DNA from: Thermoplasmata archaeon
GTDB taxonomy: Archaea; Thermoplasmatota; Thermoplasmata; Thermoplasmatales; ARK-15
Length of the DNA stretch: 62,714 nt
Reading direction: 5' to 3'
NCBI GenBank assembly: GCA_023261755.1
Contig: JAGDXS010000005.1
Location: 1-62,714, forward strand
Position numbers and translations under genes: made by a program. The notes beneath the pieces were generated by a model. That model searched no databases. It saw nothing but the letters and a program-made list of their open reading frames with translations, and was not told the origin of the DNA. This document shows positions 9,564 through 18,474 of this stretch, one piece after another. Positions within the stretch are counted from its first letter, which is position 1, and each line of letters begins with the position of its first letter.

Positions 9564-10207
9564 AACCCTTTGTAATAATCAATTTTGCAATGAGCTTAGA
9601 TGGTAAGATTGCCCTAGGTACAGGTGAACAGACGAAGTTATCAAATGAAGAAGATTTTAAGCGTGTCCATGAACTTAGGAATTCTGTAGATGGTATTTTA
9701 GTTGGAATAGGGACCGTTTTATCAGATAATCCATCATTGACTATAAAAGAAAAATATGTTAAAAATCCAAGGAACCCTGTAAGAATTGTTTTAGATTCAA
9801 AATTAAGGATTCCTGAAAATGCAAAGGTATTGGATGGAAGATCAAAGACAATTATTTATTCTACAGTAAACAATAAAAAGATACCGAATGCAGAAATAAG
9901 AGTTTGTGGTCAGGATAGAATAAATTTAAAATGTATGCTAGATGACCTTTATTCCATGGGCATAAAAAAATTAATGGTAGAAGGAGGATCAAGGATAATA
10001 GGATCCTTTATTAAAGAAAGTTTAGCAGATAAAATAATAATATTTGTTTCCCCTTATTTTATGGGACCTGATGCACCAAATGCGGCTTATTTTGAAACTG
10101 CAAAAAAATTGGAAGAAATGATAAAAATGAAAATAATATCTATTAGCAGGCTAGGAGATGGAATTTTATTAGAGCTAGAGCCAGATGCTATTACATATAA
10201 CCAATGA
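9560..10207 (+). CDS. RibD C-terminal-type reductase (2,5-diamino-6-ribosylamino-4(3H)-pyrimidinone 5'-phosphate reductase)
   Basis: INFAMSLDGKIALGTGEQTKLSNEEDFKRVHELRNSVDGILVGIGTVLSDNPSLT... is characteristic of RibD_C. Confidence 0.9.
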   Translation: MKPFVIINFAMSLDGKIALGTGEQTKLSNEEDFKRVHELRNSVDGILVGIGTVLSDNPSLTIKEKYVKNPRNPVRIVLDSKLRIPENAKVLDGRSKTIIYSTVNNKKIPNAEIRVCGQDRINLKCMLDDLYSMGIKKLMVEGGSRIIGSFIKESLADKIIIFVSPYFMGPDAPNAAYFETAKKLEEMIKMKIISISRLGDGILLELEPDAITYNQ

Positions 10208-10214
10208 GAGAGCG

Positions 10215-10901
10215 ATGTTCGAAGACGAGCATAAATATTTAATTATTTCAGATTTGCATTTGGGAATAGAAAAATCCCTTGAAGGAAAAGGATTTAGAAT
10301 TCCAGATCAGTATGGTTTTTTATTGGACAGTATATTGAAACTTAAAAATATAACAGATGCCGAGGGAATTATAATATTGGGGGATGTAAAGCATGACATT
10401 GGCTTACCATTTGAAATTAAAAAATTCCAGAATTTTTTTAAAACTCTTTCAAATGAATTAAAAATAATTATTGTAAAGGGAAACCATGATGGAGGCATAG
10501 AAAATTTAATTGATGCTGAAATACATTCACCTAGAGGAATTCTGAAATGGGGAATATATTTTTCACACGGTCATACTTGGCCTTCACAATCCTTGAACAG
10601 GGCTGAATATTTATTAATGGGCCATATTCATCCTGAAATCAGAATTTTGGACGAAAAAACAAAAAAAATGTACAACAGTTGCTGGCTTAAAACTCATCCA
10701 GGTAAAAATTTTAAAAAACATTACCCTGATTTTAGTGGAGAAATCATAATTTTTCCAGCTTTTAATCCATTGGTTGGGATGGCGATAATGGATGTTATTC
10801 CAGGTCCTTTGTTCAATAACGGGTTAATTAACATAAAAAATTTAGATGTTTATCTATTAGATTCCACTTATCTGGGTAAATTTGGTAAAATAAAAAAATA
10901 A
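10215..10901 (+). CDS. Archaeal SbcD-related metallophosphoesterase
   Basis: Metallophosphoesterase motifs DLHLG, GDVKHD, KGNHDGG, FSHGHTWPS, MGHIHPE. Confidence 0.85.
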   Translation: MFEDEHKYLIISDLHLGIEKSLEGKGFRIPDQYGFLLDSILKLKNITDAEGIIILGDVKHDIGLPFEIKKFQNFFKTLSNELKIIIVKGNHDGGIENLIDAEIHSPRGILKWGIYFSHGHTWPSQSLNRAEYLLMGHIHPEIRILDEKTKKMYNSCWLKTHPGKNFKKHYPDFSGEIIIFPAFNPLVGMAIMDVIPGPLFNNGLINIKNLDVYLLDSTYLGKFGKIKK

Positions 10902-10956
10902 AAGTTAAATATGCAGATTATGTTAAGTTTATTTAGAAAAAAGGGAGGTATAAAAT

Positions 10957-13900
10957 TTGTCACCGCCAGGTATTAGCCCTTATAAATTAACGAAAGACTT
11001 GGAAGAGAAGGTAAAGGAAGCGAAACAAAAAAAAGAGGAATTTGATTTAATATATCCAAAATATAAATTTTTACAATCAATATTATTAAAAAATGGTATT
11101 GATAAATTCAATGATGTATTCAAAAAAATTGATGATCTATACAATGATAAAAAATTTGTGGATGCTTATGATCTCCTATTAAATTATAAAGAAAACATAG
11201 ACAATGAAATTATTAACTTAATTGAAAGTTACAAGAACGATTTTAAAGCAAATTTGGAAAAATTGCAAAACCTAGGTTTTAATGTTTCCAAATTCAAAGA
11301 GGATATTGAAAAATCACCAATTGATAAGGAAGAATTTTTCAAATTTTATGATAAATTAAATGAAAACCTTAAAATTTTCATTAAGAATCAATTAAAAGAA
11401 GAAATTTCTAAATTAAATTCCGAAAATAAAATTAAATTAGAAATGGCATATGGTAAGCAGATTGAAAATTTAGAGAAATTAAGCAAAGAAGAATTTTTTT
11501 CCGTAATTGAGGAAATTAAAAAAATAATTACTGAATATTACATGCAAAAAATTAACGTTGAAATGGAAAGAATGGATAGGCTCAGATCTTTATATGAAAA
11601 AATGAAATTGAATCTTTCAAAATTTAAGGAGCTTGATGAATTTGCCTTAAATGCAATTAAAACAGAAAATTATGATCTTGCAATCAAAAAAATAAAAGAA
11701 TTTAATGATGAAACTGAAATTTCAGTCAGAAGAATACTCAGGGAAATTATTAATAATTTAATGAAGAATATTGAGGAAGCAAAAAATCTTAATATTAATA
11801 TAAAAGATTACTTGAACGATTTGAAAAAAATAGAGGAAACTTTTGATAAAAATGATTTTTCATCCACAATAGATTTGGTAAAGGGATTAAATTTAACTAT
11901 TGAAGAAATAAAGATAAAAATATTGAGCGAGAAATTAGAAGAGGTGAGGAGGCATATACAAGAACTCAGGAATCAGGGCATGAATGTGGAAAAATTTTTA
12001 AAATCATTTGATATTGCTAAAAATCTCATTAATTCCAAAAAATTTAATGATGCTATGAAAGTCTTGGACCTCCTTTTAAAGCAAGCATCATCAATATTAA
12101 ATCTTAAGGAAGAGGTTCTAAGAGATATTGATAATTTTGAAAAAAATTTTGTAGATTTTCCTGAATTAGGTATTATCATAGATAAAAATTATTTGGATGA
12201 ACTGAAAAGACTTGCAAATGAAAATCCATCCAAAGCAAAAAGTGAATTTGAAAAATATGAATCTGTAATCGCTAAAAAAATGGAAAATAACAAAACTAAG
12301 TATATTGATCAAATGAAAGATATTGTTAATACATTAAAAAGGATGAGTGCAGATACCTCAGACCTTGATAATATTTTGAAAGGGAATATAAATGGCACAA
12401 ATTTTTTAAATATTATAAAATCTTTTAAAAATCAGCTTCTAGATCATTTTTCAAACATGAATTATTTAAAAAGCATTTTAAGAGATTTAGACAATGAAAG
12501 AATAAACAGAGATCTAAAGCCATTAATTGAAAACATAAAGGAATCAATAGAAAAATACGACTTTTTCGCAGTGTCGTCCGGAATTAAAAGGTTAAGGGAA
12601 AGTTCAATGGATTTAAAAAATGCTTTCATCAATGAAAAATTTAATAACTTGAAAAAATCCATATTAAATTTGAATGCAATAGGACTCGATTTAAAACCCA
12701 TATTAAATGATTTGGATATGCTTGAGAGTGAAAAAATATTATCAGATGATAAAAAAATTGAATTAATTAATTTACTTGAAAATGAAATTTATAACGATGC
12801 ACAAAATTTCATAAAGCCAAGGCTTGAATTTGGAGATTCTGTAATAAAGAATATTAAAATAAGAAATTTAAGAATTGATACTGAAATAATTTCAAAGAGA
12901 TTAGGTGATTTGAAAAATTATAAGAAATTAAACGATCTTCCAGATGCGTTTAAGATTTCAATGGATATTGAAAATATGGCAAAAAATAAGCAATTTAATG
13001 CCATGAATTATTTAGCAAGCACATCATTTATAAATAATAAACTTTCAAAGTACATAGAAAATATTTCAGAATATTTGGATGAGTATAAGGAAAATCCAGA
13101 AGATTTTGAACAATTTAAAAAAATAATGGGTACTGTGGATCAATACTATGGTCTTCAAAGTTTTAAGTATTTAAGATCCTTAATTAGGGAAGTTAGTGAA
13201 ATAATTGAAATATCAGGTTTGTACCAAGATAAAGGCAAATTGCTTGATTTAAAAAATATAGATTTAATGTCATTGGAACCATTGTACATAGAATTGGAAA
13301 AAATAAGAAATGATTTTAGGGATAAGGTTTACCAAAAGTTGCAGGAGTTGGTCATAAACATTTCAAATATTTCTATAAGTGAATTAAAAAATCAAATTGA
13401 TAATGCGATTAATGAGTTTTTAAATTATAATTATTTAGAAGCCTGGAAAAAATCGAATGAATTAGAAAATGAACTAAAAGCTATAAATAAAAAATACCAG
13501 GAAGTAACATCACAATTAAAATCTTTAGAAGAGAGGGTAAGATTCTTCACAAATATTGGTTTTGAATTAGAAGAAACGAAGGAAATTTTTGAAAAATTGA
13601 ATTCATTAATTCTGAAAGGTAATTTAGAAGAGTTTATGAATATTTACAAAGAAAGCTATATCACCATAAAAGATGAAATTTATTTAAAAGTGGATGAATT
13701 TTTAAGCAATGCTGAGAAACTAATAATCCAGAAAAAAAATAAAATTAATACATTAATTGCTGAAAGCAACATCACGAACGCTAGAAGGTCATTAAAATTA
13801 GATAATGCCATAGAAGCTATAAGATTAGGCATGCTTGCGTTGGAAGGCATACAGGAATATGATATCCTTAAGGGCATAACTGAAAAACTCATAAGAAGAA

Positions 13901-15663
13901 TGAAACTGTCACAAGAAAAATTTGGTACAAATGCACCAAAGGAGTTTACAACAGGTTTTGAAAAAGTGCAAATATTGATACACCAGGGGAATTATACAAA
14001 CGCAATATTCGAAATGCACAACCTTCTTTCAAAATTTGAGGAACTTTCTGAAAGCATTTCCATAATAAAAAAGAAGATAGAAGAAATTAAAGAAAAAATT
14101 TCTGTGGGTGTTGTATTTGGTGTAAAAACACAAAATGTTTTAGATCTTTATCAAAAGGCAAGATTATCTTTTCAATCTCTTGATGTAGACAAATCAATAA
14201 ATTTATTGAATGAAGCTCTTAAAGTAATCAATATTGAAATAGAAAAAATATTAAGTTATTATATGAATACAATAAATTATTTATTCACAATCTCACAAGA
14301 ACTTAAATTAGAATTAAAAACTGAAATGAAAAATATAAATGATCTAATTCTAGAAATAATTAAATATAGTTTCAATAAAAATAGTAATAAGAATACAATA
14401 ACAAATGTTGCAAATGAATTAAAGAAAAGATTGGATGAATTTGAAAATTTGGTAGTTCCAAAAATAAATGAGACTTTCCAGGCAAAATTAATTAATTTAG
14501 AATTAGCAATAAAAAATACAGGTATGGAAAATACAAGCGATCTAAAGCTTTTAAATGAGAATTGGTCCAAAAAGCTTTATTCAATGATTATAGACATGTT
14601 ACCAATGGTTGATTATAAAATTACAAAATATTATATAATCCACATGATGGATTATTCAAAAAATACATTTTTAGAAATTACAGATATGGTTGTTTTTACA
14701 GGAAAGATAGAAAATTCAGTGAATGAATCTTTTAAACTAACTGAAAATGCTGGAAATATTGAATTTGAAAATTATATTCAAATAAATGATAAATTTATTA
14801 ATGATCTTAGAAATTCTATAAACAGAAATTTTGATGAAAAAATAACACTTTTAAAAAATTTTTTAAAAGAAAATGAAATAGCCATGTTGAAGGATTTGTT
14901 ATTCAAAAAGGATTATAGAACTTTAGAAGTTTCTTTAATAAATATTAACATAATGAATTACTGGTCAAAAAATGTGGAGAAATTTATTAAAGAAAAAATT
15001 AATTATATAGAAGAAAAAATTGAAAAACTTCAGAATCTTGGCATAAATTTAAGTGATGAAAAATCAAGGTTGGAAGGAATAAAAGGTAAAAGCTATGCCG
15101 AATCAATAATGATATTAGATCAAGTTAACCAGATGATTTCTGCAAAGGAATCCTCAATACCTATTTCATTTAAAATAAAATTAAATGCAAAAATAGGAAA
15201 AGATGAAATTCCAGCGAAAGTTACCATAAACTATGATGGAAAAATTGCATTAAAGAATGTAAAACTAAAAATATTAGGATCATTAAATGAAACCACATTT
15301 AATTTTGATTTAATTAATCCAATGCAATCTCTTGAAAGGGATTTTATTTCTAAAATTGGTAAAGGAAATACTCTAGACTTTGAAATTTCCTATATCCTGG
15401 ATAATGAGAATAGGGTCTCCAAAAAATCTGTATTATTTTTGCCAGTAATAGAAAGGGGATTCATCAAGAAAAAAGCTACGGGTGATGAAAAGTGCATGCT
15501 ATGCAAGGGAAAAATATTCAAAGATCTTGACATGGTAATATGCAATAAATGCGGATCTACTTACCATTACCAGTGTGCCCAGAGAGTTAAAAAATGCATA
15601 AATTGCGGAAATGCATTCGATTTTTCTGAATACAAAGATGTGGAGGTTTCATTAACACTATGA
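10957..15663 (+). CDS. Giant helical-repeat/coiled-coil protein with C-terminal beta-rich domain and C4HC3 RING/PHD-like zinc finger
   Basis: 1568-aa ORF; TTG start preceded by GGGAGGT. C-terminus CMLCKGKIFKDLDMVICNKCGSTYHYQCAQRVKKCINCG. Confidence 0.85.
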   Translation: MSPPGISPYKLTKDLEEKVKEAKQKKEEFDLIYPKYKFLQSILLKNGIDKFNDVFKKIDDLYNDKKFVDAYDLLLNYKENIDNEIINLIESYKNDFKANLEKLQNLGFNVSKFKEDIEKSPIDKEEFFKFYDKLNENLKIFIKNQLKEEISKLNSENKIKLEMAYGKQIENLEKLSKEEFFSVIEEIKKIITEYYMQKINVEMERMDRLRSLYEKMKLNLSKFKELDEFALNAIKTENYDLAIKKIKEFNDETEISVRRILREIINNLMKNIEEAKNLNINIKDYLNDLKKIEETFDKNDFSSTIDLVKGLNLTIEEIKIKILSEKLEEVRRHIQELRNQGMNVEKFLKSFDIAKNLINSKKFNDAMKVLDLLLKQASSILNLKEEVLRDIDNFEKNFVDFPELGIIIDKNYLDELKRLANENPSKAKSEFEKYESVIAKKMENNKTKYIDQMKDIVNTLKRMSADTSDLDNILKGNINGTNFLNIIKSFKNQLLDHFSNMNYLKSILRDLDNERINRDLKPLIENIKESIEKYDFFAVSSGIKRLRESSMDLKNAFINEKFNNLKKSILNLNAIGLDLKPILNDLDMLESEKILSDDKKIELINLLENEIYNDAQNFIKPRLEFGDSVIKNIKIRNLRIDTEIISKRLGDLKNYKKLNDLPDAFKISMDIENMAKNKQFNAMNYLASTSFINNKLSKYIENISEYLDEYKENPEDFEQFKKIMGTVDQYYGLQSFKYLRSLIREVSEIIEISGLYQDKGKLLDLKNIDLMSLEPLYIELEKIRNDFRDKVYQKLQELVINISNISISELKNQIDNAINEFLNYNYLEAWKKSNELENELKAINKKYQEVTSQLKSLEERVRFFTNIGFELEETKEIFEKLNSLILKGNLEEFMNIYKESYITIKDEIYLKVDEFLSNAEKLIIQKKNKINTLIAESNITNARRSLKLDNAIEAIRLGMLALEGIQEYDILKGITEKLIRRMKLSQEKFGTNAPKEFTTGFEKVQILIHQGNYTNAIFEMHNLLSKFEELSESISIIKKKIEEIKEKISVGVVFGVKTQNVLDLYQKARLSFQSLDVDKSINLLNEALKVINIEIEKILSYYMNTINYLFTISQELKLELKTEMKNINDLILEIIKYSFNKNSNKNTITNVANELKKRLDEFENLVVPKINETFQAKLINLELAIKNTGMENTSDLKLLNENWSKKLYSMIIDMLPMVDYKITKYYIIHMMDYSKNTFLEITDMVVFTGKIENSVNESFKLTENAGNIEFENYIQINDKFINDLRNSINRNFDEKITLLKNFLKENEIAMLKDLLFKKDYRTLEVSLININIMNYWSKNVEKFIKEKINYIEEKIEKLQNLGINLSDEKSRLEGIKGKSYAESIMILDQVNQMISAKESSIPISFKIKLNAKIGKDEIPAKVTINYDGKIALKNVKLKILGSLNETTFNFDLINPMQSLERDFISKIGKGNTLDFEISYILDNENRVSKKSVLFLPVIERGFIKKKATGDEKCMLCKGKIFKDLDMVICNKCGSTYHYQCAQRVKKCINCGNAFDFSEYKDVEVSLTL

Positions 15664-17180
15664 TAGACTTTAAAAAAAGGTCCGGTCTATCTAGACTGGC
15701 CAAGTATGAAAATTTTACTTTACCTAGCATAATTTTCCATAATAAAATAAATAATGAAAATATTATTGAAAAAAATTGGAATAAAGTTAAAATTCTAAAT
15801 AAGGAAATAGAATTGCCTTCATTAAAAGAATTGCAGGAAATAGAAATTGAAGATAAAATTTTGTTAAGGGATGATATTGTAATTATTCCTGGTCTCATAA
15901 CCCTTGAAAAAAGACCTAAAGAATTAATAAGAAAAATATTCAAAGCTAGGAAAGATTTTGGTTACAGGAGAATTTTTTATGCTCCTTTTATTGCTAAATA
16001 TTTAAATCTTCCAATCTTACATTATTTGGGGATAGATCTTCTTGATGATCTGAGATGTAGTTCAAATGAATGCTCCATAGAATTATTTAACATGGAAAAA
16101 ATGGTTTTAAAAGCCATAGAAAAGAATTATTTTAGAGTGTTTGTTGAATCTATACCTGATCCATTATCTAAAACATTGCTGAGGATCTCAGACATGGATT
16201 ATTTTTCAACAATGGAAATTTTTTATCCTGTTACAGGATCATTTTTAAATGCATCACATTTTGAAAGCCTTTTCAGGCCTGATATACAGAGATGGATAAA
16301 GAGAATTACGGAAAATTATGAAAAACCTTATCACGAAATATACGCATTTTTGATTCCTTGTTCAGCTACTAAACCATATTCTAAATCAAGGTCTCATAGA
16401 TTTTTTAAATCAATTATAGAGCAATCAGGTAAACATGTGCATGAAATAATAGTAACATCACCCCTAGGAATCGTTCCTAGAGAATTGGAATTCACATATC
16501 CTGCAAAGAATTATGACATACCTGTAACAGGATATTGGTACGAGGATGAGAAAAAAATGCTTATAGAAACGATGGAAAAATTTTTCTCAAAAAATAAATA
16601 CAGAAAAATTTTAGCATATCTACCAGATGATTTAGCATTTCTTGAGCCTTACCTTAAAAAATTGAATGCAGATTATGTAATAGGTAACCTTAGGGATGAA
16701 ATTAATGTTAAAAGAATACTTGATTTATTAGGATCATTAGAAAATATCTCAATAAACAAAAATATTTTTTTGGCCGATGCCTTAAATAGCATAGCCTCTT
16801 TCCAATTCAATGAAAAATTTCCTTTAGAGAATAAAAAGATAAGAAGGAAATTTGATGAAATTTTTGTTTATGATGATAAGGAAACATATCTCTATTTTTC
16901 ACCTCTAAATGGTAATTTATTACTTTATAAAAAGTCCGCAGAGTATTTAATGCAAAAAAATAAAAAAATAATAGAGATTGATAATTTCATACCTAAGGGT
17001 AGTATATTCGCTGCTGGAATAATAAACGCTTCGGATGATATTAGAGAGGGTGATGAAGTAATTGTCCATAACAATGGAAGATTAATAGCCACAGGAACAG
17101 CACTAATGTCATATAAGGATATGCTTGAACAGGGAAGGGGTGAGGCAGTAAAAGTAAGGCATACGTTCACCTCTTCATGA
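15660..17180 (+). CDS. arcS: Archaeosine synthase ArcS (TGT paralog) with C-terminal PUA domain
   Basis: Signature IPCSATKPYSKSRSHRFF. C-terminal PUA (GIINASDDIREGDEVIVHNNGRLIATGTA). 4-nt overlap with the upstream gene. Confidence 0.88.
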   Translation: MIDFKKRSGLSRLAKYENFTLPSIIFHNKINNENIIEKNWNKVKILNKEIELPSLKELQEIEIEDKILLRDDIVIIPGLITLEKRPKELIRKIFKARKDFGYRRIFYAPFIAKYLNLPILHYLGIDLLDDLRCSSNECSIELFNMEKMVLKAIEKNYFRVFVESIPDPLSKTLLRISDMDYFSTMEIFYPVTGSFLNASHFESLFRPDIQRWIKRITENYEKPYHEIYAFLIPCSATKPYSKSRSHRFFKSIIEQSGKHVHEIIVTSPLGIVPRELEFTYPAKNYDIPVTGYWYEDEKKMLIETMEKFFSKNKYRKILAYLPDDLAFLEPYLKKLNADYVIGNLRDEINVKRILDLLGSLENISINKNIFLADALNSIASFQFNEKFPLENKKIRRKFDEIFVYDDKETYLYFSPLNGNLLLYKKSAEYLMQKNKKIIEIDNFIPKGSIFAAGIINASDDIREGDEVIVHNNGRLIATGTALMSYKDMLEQGRGEAVKVRHTFTSS

Positions 17181-18417
17181 ATATTTGCACATCCATCACA
17201 TTTGTACCAGTAGGTCCTGTAAAAATTAAAGTTCCTTTTTTCTTGAAAAAATTGTATGAATCATTGTTTTCTAAATAATTCTTTATTTCATCCATTGTAG
17301 ATTTTGTAGAAAAATCTGCAGCTGCTCCTGCTGCATCTGTTGGTCCATCTATTCCATCCGTACCAAATGATGCTATTACCTCATTTTCTTTAATTTCACC
17401 CAATAATGAGAGAACAAATTCCTGGTTCCTTCCTCCCTTTCCTTTACCTTTTACAGTTACAACAGTTTCTCCACCAGAAACAAGGACTGAATTATTTTCC
17501 AGGTCCTCAAATTTCCTGTAAATTTCTTTTGATACTATTTTTGCTTCACCTGACACTGTAGTGCCTATATTCAGGACGTTGAAACCCAATTCATTTCCCT
17601 TTTTTTCCACGGCCTTTAGAGATTTTTCATTGTTGCAAATAATTTTATTCCAAACCCTCCAGCTTGGAAACTCATTTTTCTTTATTGTTTCTAATAAAGA
17701 ATATTTAGCAGGATTATTCAAAATTTCTATTATCTTTTCATATTTTTTATCAAGTTTAAATTTTTTAATAACTTCAATTGCATCTATAAAGCTACTATTA
17801 TCATAGTATGTTGGTCCCGAACCTATTATGGATAGATCATCGCGCATTACATCAGATATTATTAGTGAAAGTATTTTTGATTTTGTTATTTTTGCCATTC
17901 TCCCACCCTTTAAAAATGATAGATGTTTTCTTACAGTGTTAAGGTCAAAAATATCTGCACCATTTTTCATTAAATCAGAAAAGAGCGAATTTAAAATATC
18001 TATGGGAATAACATAATCAGCGAGGAGGGATGACGCTCCACCCGAAAGAAGGAATAAAATAAGATCATTTTCTTTTGTATTTTTCAATAAATTCTCTATT
18101 TCTTTTGCTCCAAAATAACCATTTTCATTGGAAAATGGATGTGATGAAATAATTACATCATTCAGGCCATAGCTTTCATTGGAAATTATAATTCTCTTTT
18201 TAAACTTGTAATTTAAAAATGGTTTAGACATTGATGGAGCGGCCTTGCCAACAGCTATTAAATATATGTTTTCAAAATCAATTAAAAGATCCTTGTAATT
18301 TAAATATTTATTACTTAAACGGACTTCATTGAGATATTGCTCAGGTAATGCTGCTTGAATAGCGCTTTCTATTAAAGGTATTATGCTTTTATTCTCTTGC
18401 AATATGTTTATATTCAT
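17167..18417 (-). CDS. Glycerate 2-kinase (MOFRL family)
   Basis: LSGGASSLL, ISDVMRDDLSIIGSGPT, SGGETVVTVKGKGKGGRNQEF, ASFGTDGIDGPTDAAGA. Confidence 0.92.
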   Translation of the reverse strand: MNINILQENKSIIPLIESAIQAALPEQYLNEVRLSNKYLNYKDLLIDFENIYLIAVGKAAPSMSKPFLNYKFKKRIIISNESYGLNDVIISSHPFSNENGYFGAKEIENLLKNTKENDLILFLLSGGASSLLADYVIPIDILNSLFSDLMKNGADIFDLNTVRKHLSFLKGGRMAKITKSKILSLIISDVMRDDLSIIGSGPTYYDNSSFIDAIEVIKKFKLDKKYEKIIEILNNPAKYSLLETIKKNEFPSWRVWNKIICNNEKSLKAVEKKGNELGFNVLNIGTTVSGEAKIVSKEIYRKFEDLENNSVLVSGGETVVTVKGKGKGGRNQEFVLSLLGEIKENEVIASFGTDGIDGPTDAAGAAADFSTKSTMDEIKNYLENNDSYNFFKKKGTLIFTGPTGTNVMDVQIFMKR

Positions 18418-18474
18418 TAATAATGTAATCCATTTTAAAATGAAAAAGTTTATGATCAGTTTTTCAATTACATA

